Source: Brachypodium distachyon
Taxonomy: Eukaryota; Streptophyta; Magnoliopsida; Poales; Poaceae
NCBI RefSeq assembly: GCF_000005505.3
Contig: NC_016135.3
Location: forward strand, 520,001 to 584,000
DNA length: 64,000 bases
Direction: 5' to 3'
Part shown: positions 11,620 through 21,929 of the stretch, piece by piece
Position numbering within the stretch: the stretch's first letter is position 1
How the letters are laid out: the number at the start of each line of letters is the position of its first letter
Notes under the pieces: model-generated
What the model was told of the DNA's origin: nothing
Database searches by the model: none
What the model saw: the letters and a program-made list of their open reading frames with translations, nothing else
Made by a program: the position numbers and the translations under genes

Positions 11620-12442
11620 TTGGCTCAGGAGGCGGTTATCGGGCGCGCCCCAGTCCCACATGTCAGTTGGAATCTTTTTATTACGGTTTCGGCATGTTAC
11701 CCATTATCTCCCGTCGTGGTCTGTTTGTTGGTAACAAAAAAAAATCAACTGACATAAAAAAAAGGTCTGCCTATATTTATTGAAAAGACATAAATTGTCC
11801 AGTTATTGCGAATTTTGTCTGAACCTGTGAAATTTTTGCGAGAGCAATATTTACCGAGAAAAATCTAAACAGCCTTGATAATTTGATTGACTTTGGTAAT
11901 AAGTATTAAATGGACAAATAAATCGAGTTCCTTTGCATTTCATGGCCAAATTCGAGTTCGTCGTGGGTAAATAATAAGGAACATGTCTTTGATGTTCGTA
12001 TATAAGTGAAACATGCATCTTTGGCACCGACCGTTGAGGCGGTAAAGAAGGGTACGTATTATCATCGTACAAACTGGGCATTCTCTTCTTTCCATTACGA
12101 AACATAATGAACATACACGGTCAGATAAAAAAAGAATGTTGTTATCATTAGAAAAGAGTAGAAAAAACAACAATATGTGCAAGTGATCCTCAACATGATG
12201 GGACGAGAGACGATGGGCCAAAAATGCATGTGTTGGTAAGAGACGTTGTCGGTCACTTTAGCACAATTGCAGTCGGCCTTTTCTTTGTGCATATGGAAAA
12301 GAATCTATATTTGTTCGCGTGGTGATGAAAACAAAGTGTTATAGCTTTACCTGTGCTTGGTCATCTTCGTACCTCAAAAAATTAGTTCATATTGTGCTAT
12401 AATTTTATCACATCAATTACGAATGAATCCTAATGTATAAAC
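11620..12442. other. Intergenic, no feature seen
   Basis: AT-rich DNA between the ATI-like promoter and the Helitron-like element. Short open frames have no recognisable protein character. Confidence 0.4.
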
Positions 12443-14459
12443 TCTATAAAATTGAAGCCCCACTAAGTGCAGTTAATGTAGCAAGCTTTACATGCAGCCT
12501 ATCCACGTCAGCGTACATGCATCCATCGACTCGATTTACTCTACAAATCACGGTGATTTCCGTCCGTTGCAAATTTTCGTTGGTAATGATCTAATTCATT
12601 GGACCATCACGTACAGCGAACAGCCCACTATTTTGCGTCCAGCCCACTATCGTTGGAACGACCAACCGGGTGCAGTTCGTCTTTCTCATCCGGCCAGTCG
12701 CCAGATATCCCTTGCGTCGTCTCGATGGGTTGTTCTGCCGCCGCTCCGCCTCCGCCCTCGCCAGTAACCGACGGGCCTTCATTCCCTCTCATTTACAGCA
12801 AAACGCCCGTGTCCCAAGCTATGCGTGTCCGTTCCACCCGTTGGACGCACCACTACCCCGTGATCTGCGTCGATTCCCTGCCTAGCCTCTTCAAGACGTC
12901 GTAAACTGGTGGGCAGAACTGACGGGAAGGCAAGCGGTCGCCGGCTTCCTATATCATCATCGCCCGCCCATCACATCCATGCCCAAAATACCTGCACTTC
13001 TTCGCTTCCTTTGTCCATCTCCTGCGCCCACACGCGGCATGCCTCACGATGCCTCTTCAATCCAGACTATTGGCTCCATGCACTTCCACATCAACTTCTA
13101 CATGAATCCATCCGACCAAGAAGCGAAAGATGAACGTGCATTTGTTGGTTTGTGCTCTGGTACCATACTCTCCAGGTCAACTCCACTAGGGTGTGCGAAT
13201 TGGATTGCCGATACTATATGTATACGTGGGTGCAATGAGGTTGTTTTTGACGAAATGTGTTATAAGCTTTAGGGACATAGACATCACCAATTGATGGCTT
13301 ATTATTTCACTATTGCATTGTTTTTGTCTCTGTTCTTGTTTTTGTTACAGCACAGTCTCAAACAGACCTGCATGCCCTCAACTAGGAGGGATCAATACCT
13401 ACAGGTGTTGCCTTCTCAGATTCCACAACAGGTCGTCTATTTCACATTCAAATAGTCATCGATCCATGTATTTTGTTTTGTGTCTTATCTGCCAGTGCCC
13501 ATCTATCTCCAATGTAAGTTGGTTTTCTGATTTCCTAATTTGCTCTTCAGTTTTTTCAATATGCATAATAATATGGATGTTTGGATAGTTAGGGAATTAT
13601 AAAATAAATTGAAATTATACAATTTTTATTGTATTGTATTCTAATGTGAGAGTATATTTGAATGCTACAGAATCAAGCTTCGTAGAGTTGGTAGACTGCC
13701 TGCTAGATGCCCAATGAAATGTGTTAGCTATCTAACAATCTAAGAATCAGAAATAAATTTAAGGTAGCAACCACATGCAAAACAGTATTGATGTTGTCCG
13801 ATATCTATAGTAAGGGGGAATGAATTGTCCTTGGGGATCAATCTATTTCTAATTGTACTAATCAAATGGTTGAATCTTTTGTTGATTAATACCATTCTCC
13901 ATTGTCTGGAATATACTATTCTATAGTTAACATCGCATATTTTCCATCGCTTGTTTCAAGTTTAACTATTTGGAACCGTTTTACAAGGAAAATTTTCTGG
14001 TTCTTATCAGCATTTGTGGAGATAGAAGCAAGTTGACTACCTTTATATTATTTGTGCCAGCTTTGACAATATTCTGTAATGCATTTTTCTTTTCCTGCCA
14101 ATGCAGATCATCTCTACTAAATTTTTAGTGTTCATCTCTCATCTGATTTTGAATTACTCTGCCTTGGACTTTGACTTGATTGCAGGTTAGAGAAGCATAT
14201 GTGCCAACTTGCATTGACAGAGACTCTTTTGCCTATGTTTTTGCCTAAGATTTCCCTTTGTAAACACCATACGTACTACTCAGTATTCTATGTCACAGTT
14301 TACTAACTGATCATACTAATGATAGCGGCATACTCTTTGGGAGACACTCATAGGTACAACATGTTTATCACATCGATTTTGTAAATATATTTTTCATTCC
14401 CCTTTTAACTAATTGATTTTGAGATAATATCCCGCAGCAACGCGCGGGGTATCCACTAG
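12443..14459 (+). mobile_element. Non-autonomous Helitron-like element 1
   Basis: The right end has the Helitron signature: a GC hairpin (CCCGC...GCGGG inside CCCGCAGCAACGCGCGGG) followed a few bases later by CTAG and then T, fitting the 3' CTRR terminus and insertion before T. The proposed left end starts TCTATAAAATTG. The start of the interior (ACATGCAGCCTATCCACGTCAGC near 12490) is shared with the element at 62155. No Rep/helicase gene is present, so it would be non-autonomous. Captured gene fragments were looked for and not recognised. The left boundary is approximate because the preceding base is C rather than the usual A. Confidence 0.6.
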
Positions 14460-14982
14460 TTAATATAGACACCAATGCTCGAAGTTACATCCAGTAGACC
14501 AAGTCCACGTCCATGATCGAGTAGGCCAATGATGTGACAACGAGGTTGCTCCTCACTTTGAGTTTGAGTACCTCAAGCTTGCAAGCAATAGTTGCTTAAA
14601 AGTACCCACTCAACTATTCAAGCCATTCATCCGTTGACCAGGACAAAGGAGCTCACAAAAAGCAAAGAAAGAGAGAAAAAGCGTGGCCATGTATTACGGA
14701 TTTACTGTTGCTCTTTGAATTCTCGCCTTAATGAGTTATAATATCAAGTTGTCTTGCACGAGCAGTTTCATAGACCAACTTGAAAATTGGTGTCAGATAA
14801 TATATCAACCTGTTAATTGGGTTGATTATCAGTCAGATAGGCTCATGTGTCCCTGCCAGTGTGGCAAAAGTCGCACGTCATGTCTTTTTCATTTGTACAA
14901 AAAGCCCTTTCCTTAGATGATCTCTTAAAAAAGCGCATAATAGGACTGCCAACTGCCCTTCATCCTCTTCTTCTGCGTAATA
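14460..14982. other. Intergenic, no feature seen
   Basis: Non-coding AT-rich DNA between the Helitron-like element and a MITE. Nothing further was recognised. Confidence 0.4.
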
Positions 14983-15228
14983 CTCCCCATGTTCCTTAAA
15001 TTACAGCATATATTGTTTCCTTTGATGGAGCCTTTGACCAAGAATTAGTCTATTAATATATACTTTTTGTGAAATAAAATTGATATCATTGTATTTGTAT
15101 TCGTATTTGAAAGTAATTGCTTATAGTTATGCTTTGTATCACATAAGTCACACATCGACGGAGTAATGCTTGGTCAAACGCTCGGTTAAAGAAAACAATA
15201 TACACCATTATTTAAGGAACGGAGGGAG
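14983..15228. mobile_element. Stowaway-like MITE (246 bp)
   Basis: Terminal inverted repeats CTCCCCATGTTCCTTAAAT and ATTTAAGGAACGGAGGGAG are flanked by TA on both sides. It is longer than the roughly 115-bp elements elsewhere in the window and differs in its interior, so it is a separate subfamily. Confidence 0.8.
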
Positions 15229-16320
15229 TATGTCTGTGGATGAATGAGACGAAGAGACGATCGGGATGACAGAAGAGAGGATACGAAGTGCTATGGAAGA
15301 AAATTAGAATATGACTAGGCCTGCGGGGAGGAAGAACCCCCCAGTGTATTGTTTCAAAGAAAAAGTCCCTCTCACATAGGCCAAGAAAATCTCTGAACCT
15401 CACGCCCAACCATACACAGTGGCACCGCAACCCACGTAAGATCAAAGCCAGAATTAGACCTGTGCTTTGGCGTGGGACTGACATGGGGACCCATTTGTTT
15501 TAACCCTTTTAGCCTGAAATTCACTCCCACTGGGAGTCAAACCCGGTACTAGAGGGTGTTACCAGAGGCTCCTTCGCAAACGGTTTTTCTTTTTTTTTTG
15601 AATGTTTCCATCTCAAAGGTCGCCCGGGGATGAAAATTGGAGACGTCTGAGGACTAAAACACAAAAAAAAAACGCCTCAAGGTCCAGCGTGGCAGCCACG
15701 TTTCGCAATTCGGACTAGATCGACCACTAGTCATCCATTAGCAAGTTGATGTACCACTTGACCTCAATTTTGTTGTTGTATGAAACTGCTCGCGCAAGAC
15801 AAATTATAGTATAGCACATATTATTACCTCTCGCTTACACATGAGCATATATTCATATGTGAAGGTGTGGTGAGCAAATAAGGATTTTTTTTTCACACGA
15901 CGAAAATAAGGATTTTGGTTACACCATAACTGTATAGGCCGAACCATCGCCATGTCGAGTATCATAATTTGGACGCATCAAGTTTTTAGAAACGAAAGCA
16001 ATGACTTAGGATCGATAGCGTCGTAATCTTAGCCCAAAAAAGACAGTCTCAATGTTCTTCAAATATGAGCTAAGTTGACCGGTCGTTTTGGATCCGGTAT
16101 GCTAAAACATTACAAACTCTGATCATCTATCTTTTTCAGTATGTGTAACCTAAATCTAATTCGTCATGTGTCTAAATTCAGCTGATACTGCATTTTAACT
16201 TGGTCTCATTTGTGAGTCGAGAAAACGCATTGCCTTAAACCAGACCAAATTTGCAACATGAAACGACGAGAAATGAAAAAAGAGAGAGAGAGGTTTTTTT
16301 TTCCTCGTAGCATAACACCA
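15229..16320. other. Intergenic, no gene seen
   Basis: Non-coding DNA upstream of the protease gene. The part just before 16445 is purine-rich and then CCG-rich and presumably forms the 5' UTR and promoter of that gene. Confidence 0.4.
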
Positions 16321-16444
16321 CTCGCCGCTTGAACCCTGAGCCCCCCTCGCCGCCGCCGCCGCCGCCGCACCTCTGAGGGCGAGCAGAGCAGGAGCGCCGC
16401 AACGGTGGGCAGGCTAGGCCTAGTAGCACCGCCGAGTCCTGGAC

Positions 16445-18832
16445 ATGGCGGGGGTGTTGGGGGCGCTCAGGCCGTATGTGAAGCCCTGCATCGCCGGCTC
16501 CCTCATCAGCGTCACCGTCGCCGACCGCTACGCCTACCTGACCCCCATCCATGGCGCCTCCATGAACCCCACCTTCGAGGGAAAGACAGGTAACTAACCT
16601 CAACCCCCACCTCATCACCACCGCCGGCAATTAACCGGATTCGCGACTGACTGATTATTGGTTCCTCACCGCCGCCGGCCAGGTGAATACGCGCTGGTGG
16701 AGCGGTCCTGCCTCCAACGCCACCAATTCTCCCGCGGCGACGTCGTCGTCTTCACGTAAGGCCGTCGCGGCTGGGTCACCAAGTTTCTTGATGCTTGGAT
16801 CATGGGTGGACGGATTATGCAGATACCAGATCTTGATGTTGCTGTTGCTGTTGCTGTTTCTGCTGCTGCGTGTTTGTAGGTCGCCGAGGGACCACCGGAG
16901 CAAAGTGGTCAAGAGGTTGATTGGGTTGCCCGGCGACTGGATCCAGGTCCCGGAGACGGCGGACATCCGGCAGATACCGCAGGGCCACTGCTGGGTTGAA
17001 GGGGACAATGGCAGCGTCAGCTTCGACTCGAGAGATTATGGCCCCGTAAGAGATTCTACATCTCCCATGAAGTTTCGCCCTTATTTCTCATCATCTTGCT
17101 AGACACACCTGCGATTTTTTTTTTGAAAGGAGGGAAGCCCTCTTGCTCTGCATAGACACAACTAGAACTGCATGTGTGGTGCCATTCACATTTCTCCTTT
17201 TTAGGAGATGCACAAAAGATGCCTGCAATTTGTGCTACCAATGCTGATGGCATTGCTGAATTGCAATTTCTGTTTGTGGCTGATGTTGGCTCAGAAAGAT
17301 GTTTGATAGCTCGTGTTGCAATTCTTTTTTGTAGTAAATTAGAGAAAAAACCTATGTGCATAATTGATAGCAGCTGGTGGTGCATATCACCTCTATAACC
17401 ATTAGTTCATTTCCTCGGTCAGATTTGTTACAGGATGTAACTGTCCCATCTACTTACTGATTATTACTTGGCATGTTTAGCACCGGGCACAAAGAAGCCA
17501 AGTGCCTCCTTTATTTTTAGATGCGAAGGGCATAGCCAGTCCACAATAAGTATCATCCATTAGAATTTGGGTTCAAACATAAAAGCGAGCAAAAATGAGA
17601 AATCTTGCACTGGCATCTTACGTTACTAGATGCATTTGACATATGTGCTCATGATTAGTCGGAGCACACAGACACAGTGCTATGTCTTCATGCATACTTG
17701 TATCCCTCTGTTTATATTATTATACATATTGCATTTGCTGAGCAGAGCCAGAGCTCTCAGCTTGTTGGAGTCAACTTTGATACTTCTGTATGTCGTGTTC
17801 ATTTGGTCACTGTCGTTTGTAATTGGTTCGGATCCTACTGATTTCTTAGTATTTTGTTGAGAACAAGCATGCTAGGGAAATTAAGTTTTAAAATATGAGT
17901 GATGATATGAACATTTATGCGCATGTTGAGATGGATGTGTGGCCACACAAGGAGGGACCGAGTCCAGATTGATGATATTCGAGACAGAGTTGGGGTAGCA
18001 CCGATTGCAGAGAAACTTGTCCAGCATCGTTTAAGATGGTTTGGGCATATTCAGCGCAGGCCTCCAGATGCTCCAGTGCATAGCGGATGGCTAAAGCGTG
18101 CTGAAAATGTCAAGAGAGGTCGGGGTAGACCAAACTTGACATGGGAGGAGTCCGTAAAAAGAGATCTGAAGGACTGGAGTACACCAAAGAGCTAGCCATG
18201 GACAGGGCTGCGTGGAAGCTTGCTATCCATGTGCCAGAACCATGAGTTGGTTGTGAGATTTTATGGGTTTCACCTCTAGCCTACCCCAACTTGTTTGGGA
18301 CTAAAGGCTTTGTTGTTGTGATGATATGAACATAACATTGTCCATATACTGTTCATCTTTTGTATTGAACTTTTGCTGATCCATTATACAGAACATTGAA
18401 GACACCTAAAGTTGGTGTACTAGTTCTTGACTGTTCACTACTCCCTCTGATCCTAAATTCTTGACTCAAATTTGCCCAAATATGGATGTATCTATTCTTA
18501 AAAAGCGTCTAGATAAATGTAATATTTTGACAACAATTTAGGATCGGAGGGAGTATTTAACATTTACCAATTTGGTTTCTTACAAAACAGAATTTGCTCA
18601 AAACATGTGGCACCACGGACTGTACTTAAACACTTGTTTGCCCACAATAGAAAATGTATTTGTAGGCATCAATAGCCTTGGTAATGAATATCTTAATCCT
18701 TTATGTTATCTGCAGGTTCCTCTTGGTCTGATGCGGGGTAGGGTCACACACGTAGTCTGGCCACCTCATAGAATTGGTCGAGTTGACAGAAAGATACCAG
18801 AAGGAAGAGTTATGCCACAACAACATTTTTGA
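16445..18832 (+). CDS. IMP2: Mitochondrial inner membrane protease subunit 2-like (signal peptidase S26 family)
   Basis: Four exons (16445-16589, 16683-16755, 16880-17045, 18716-18832) join in phase to 166 residues. After a short hydrophobic N-terminal segment comes HGASMNPTFEG, whose Ser39 is the predicted nucleophile of type I signal peptidases. Next is VVKRLIGLPGD, whose Lys84 is the predicted general base. The later blocks GHCWVEGDN, SFDSRDYGPVPLGL and the C-terminal VVWPPHRIG are typical of the IMP2/IMMP2L branch. In yeast and animals this subunit works with IMP1 in the inner membrane to remove sorting peptides from intermembrane-space proteins. Length matches plant relatives. The last intron (1.67 kb) carries a LINE fragment and a MITE but keeps intact splice sites. 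Confidence 0.93.
17915..18317 (+). mobile_element. 5'-truncated RTE-type LINE in an IMP2 intron
   Basis: The open frame (start 17917) contains RWMCGHTRRDR, VGVAPIAEKLVQHRLRWFGH and RGRGRPNLTWEESVKRD, the C-terminal part of a widespread plant RTE-like LINE ORF. The element ends with CCCCAACTTGTTTGGGACTA and a (TTG)n tail, the usual end of this family. A 16-bp direct repeat, GTGATGATATGAACAT, flanks it exactly (17899-17914 and 18318-18333) and marks the target-site duplication. Only the 3' end was inserted, so it cannot move by itself. Confidence 0.88.
18441..18553. mobile_element. Stowaway-like MITE
   Basis: A 113-bp element with ends CTCCCTCTGATCCTAAAT and ATTTAGGATCGGAGGGAG, TA on each side, lying in the last intron of the IMP2-like gene about 160 bp before the acceptor. 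Confidence 0.85.
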
Positions 18833-19527
18833 GGTTTTCCTCGGCTGGTCGTTCTGCATTTCCCCCCCTTGGCAATGCAGGACACCATTATGGAGCAGGA
18901 AAGGCAGAAGCCTCAGCACACGCTCTATTGCCAAAGGTAGCGAAGTAAAGGGAACGTGTTGCTGTCATTGAGACTGTCTTCTCTAATTTTAACATCGGTT
19001 TGGGCTGTAATTGTAAGAACTCATTGCAAGGAAAACATGGTAGGAGAGCTGCTTGTTGCAAACATTTTTTGTTAGATGTACAACTGCAAATTTTGCAATA
19101 CTGAAATGTTATTATAGACAATAGATGATATTGATACATTGACTGCAACACTTATGAGTTGCTGGTCACCTGCTGTTGCAATACTGAGGTCAGGTGTTAA
19201 GGTAGGTCGCTGCAAAGCTCGGTAGAAACATGTTATGATCTTTTCAACTAGTCGTATTTCTTAGTTATCTCTTGGATGCTCCAAATGGTACAACACTATT
19301 ATTGCTTTCAAAAAAGCTCTCCTCCAGACTAATAACAAAGGAGTAGCTACAGCTAAACAAAAGTTTATAAAATTTCATTAATATTCTAATAAAAATCAAG
19401 TCAAAATTGAATATAAAGACTGCATCAGTCTGTTCACCATTCAGTCGTATGAAAAACTTCTAAAATATCGCAAGTTTATAAATTTTCACATAATGTCATT
19501 AGTGTTTCATACAAAAATTAACATGTA
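18833..19527. other. 3' UTR of IMP2 and intergenic DNA
   Basis: The first few hundred bases are the likely 3' UTR of the IMP2-like gene; the rest is AT-rich. No gene was recognised. Confidence 0.45.
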
Positions 19528-19640
19528 CTCCCTCCATCCCATAATTCTTGTCGAAATATTACACGTATATAGACGCTTTTTAGAAATAGATATATCCATT
19601 TTTTGGCAAATTTGAGACAAGAATTATGGAACGGAGGGAG
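19528..19640. mobile_element. Stowaway-like MITE
   Basis: A 113-bp element with ends CTCCCTCCATCCCATAATTC and GAATTATGGAACGGAGGGAG, flanked by TA. It lies just beyond the POP5 stop codon, so it may be near that gene's 3' UTR. Confidence 0.85.
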
Positions 19641-19757
19641 TATCACATTGTGTATTCACCAACCGACAAACAATTAACTGTCTATATGCAGTTTGCCTCA
19701 AGTCATTTGACTCAATACTATCTTCTCATAATAATAGGATGAAATAAACTTAATTCA

Positions 19758-20984
19758 TTAACTATCTAATCCCCTAAGTTTGTCAAAGCAACTCCGCATG
19801 GCTTCGATGATCTCTGGCGTGATACGGTCACCAGCAGCCAGCTTGTACTGCTCATACTTTGCTTCTTCACATTCCAATGCGGCTTTTGAGCAGGCCCTGA
19901 TAGTTCCTGGAATAGAGATTGATGATCAGCTCTGGCCTGGCACAATTGGTATTGCAAACATTTCTTTCTGTTAGGGATCAGAACAAAGTAACTTGTAAAC
20001 TTGAATCAACACGCCAAACGATATGAGGATGAGCACCAAAACTATACATGTAGATACATCATCAGCCCAAAGTTTGTGCAGGGAAAACACTAAGAGCTAA
20101 GTCTGAGGTCTTTAGTGGGAAACGTAGATATGACATAGGGAACTACATACGCATATCCAAAAGAAACCTGAAAGGTAAATCTGTGATTGCTAATTGAACT
20201 TCACCTTAAGTATAATAAAACGAAGCAGATAAAAAAAGGAGCATGTTTTATTAAGAACTCCAGACTAATAATAAACATTTGATGTTCTCGAACAAAAAAA
20301 AGAAACATTTGAGCAATTTGATAATAGATGGGCATATCAACTTGCAAGAATATGTTATTGCATTCTAACTCAATTAATAATTCATGACACAGCAGTCACA
20401 GCACAATGATATCAAATTAATTCATCTAACAAGGTACAATTAATTATGTTGATATATATGGGTCATGCGTGTTAAGACTCATGGTGCATCGAATGAAGTG
20501 TTACAGAGCAAACTAACAGAAAGAAAATAGAACTACGACTAATTTGGTTTCATCATCAATTATCCACTCACCGCTGACATCCAGGAGGTTGAACGACACA
20601 GGGATCTTCCCAATGCTCATCACCATTGTGATAGCAGCCCACACTTTCTGGTGATCTTGTCGTGACACTCGGATTACACAAAGCTTCGTCAGAGGATTTA
20701 CGTACTTCACTGCAGATGACCAGCTTATAAGTAATTCTAAAGTGGGAAACAAACTACAGATATCTGTGATGCTGCCTAGAGGAATTAAGGATGCGTTAGA
20801 AGTTATTATCACCTTGCAAAGATCCGAGTGATGCAGCTAGGCCACACTCCCCAAAATTGAGTTGGATGCTGTCTCTAATCGCTTTTGTTATGTTGAACTG
20901 GGTGAGGATGACAGGGTCAGCGTCTCCTCTGCTGGCGTCAATGAAGACCTCCATCACCAGGTACCTGTTCTTGAAATGAACCAT
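19758..20984 (-). CDS. POP5: Ribonuclease P/MRP protein subunit POP5
   Basis: Three exons on the minus strand (20984-20813, 20709-20572, 19906-19758) join in phase to 152 residues. The N-terminus MVHFKNRYLVMEVFID, the middle NFGECGLAASLGSLQ|VKYVNPLTKLCVIRVSR and AITMVMSIGKIPVSFNLLDVSG are the conserved POP5/Rpp14 core. The C-terminal TIRACSKAALECEEAKYEQY also fits. POP5 is a small RNA-binding subunit of nuclear RNase P (5' maturation of tRNA precursors) and RNase MRP (rRNA processing). The length agrees with other plant POP5 proteins. The ATG was chosen because homologues start M-V-x-F-K-N-R-Y. 5' UTR sequence extends toward 21700 and may contain an intron. Confidence 0.93.
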
Positions 20985-21929
20985 TGCACGGGACCACTTT
21001 GCAACCTGGGTTTTCATGCAGATGAACAACAAGTCAACACTCAAGATGAACAGAATGCCTCTTCAAGCTCATGAAGACAATAAGACAAAAGAGCGTAAAC
21101 AGGCCACCAAAAGATTACTCTTCACCAATATACCATCAAAAGGGGGTACGATCGCTCAAAATACTAAGGCTCCGTTCTCAGTATCGAGCTCCGAGGAATT
21201 GAATCGGGTTCCATTTCCAAATTAGCCAGGATATTGAAATGGGCGGCAATTCAATTTGCACTCCGGAGGGCATCACATAAAAATTAGACAAAAGCTCGTC
21301 ACATCAATTAGCATTACCTTGGAGTGCCCTGCCTGGAATCAGAGCCTGCTTCAACTGACCTGCAAATCAACAAAAAGAAAGGGTTAGAACAATAGACCCT
21401 GTGTGCAGCCAAGAGGGGATTAGGGGTTCAGGAATGCCAAACCCTAGGTTTTCAATACATGGTGAAAACTGGGGCCCTGAGCAGCACCATGGGAGGAAAA
21501 GAAGGAGGAGGAAGCCAGCGCTTCCATTGGAACAAACAGGGAGGCAAGCACATGACAGAGGGGGCGAGTAGGAGGAGGAGGGAAGAAGAGACCGATTCCG
21601 ACTTGCCTCTGCCGCGCGGCCGTGGAGCTCCGCCGAGTCGCGCCGCCCCGTCCTCTGCCTGCTTCTTTCCCGGCGAGATGAGATTTGGTGCGCGGCCTCG
21701 GTATTCTGGGCTTTCCATCCACGCGGGCTAAGCTATCGTGGGCTTTTTTCTTTTTTTTGTGAGAAGGTGTCGTGGGCTTTTTTCTTTTTTTTGCGCGAGG
21801 AGATATCGTGAGCTTTTCTTCTCGATTTCAAAATTTCCAGCAAACCCTCTCCTCCTTCCTTCCTCTCTCTGTCTCTCTCACCGGAGATCGCCGCCACCTC
21901 CTTGTCGACATTTTCTCCCGGAACACGGG
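20985..21929. promoter_or_regulatory. Bidirectional POP5/PAIR1 upstream region
   Basis: The ATGs of POP5 (-) and PAIR1 (+) are 945 bp apart and face away from each other. The section 21300-21720 is GC-richer and looks like the leader of POP5 on the minus strand. T-rich stretches follow immediately before the PAIR1 leader at 21830-21929. No clear TATA box was seen, so individual promoter elements are not assigned. Confidence 0.5.

Noticed and set aside
12492..13588. Captured gene in the first Helitron-like element
   Set aside because: Several frames of 70-100 codons occur, but none shows a recognisable domain or consistent splicing.
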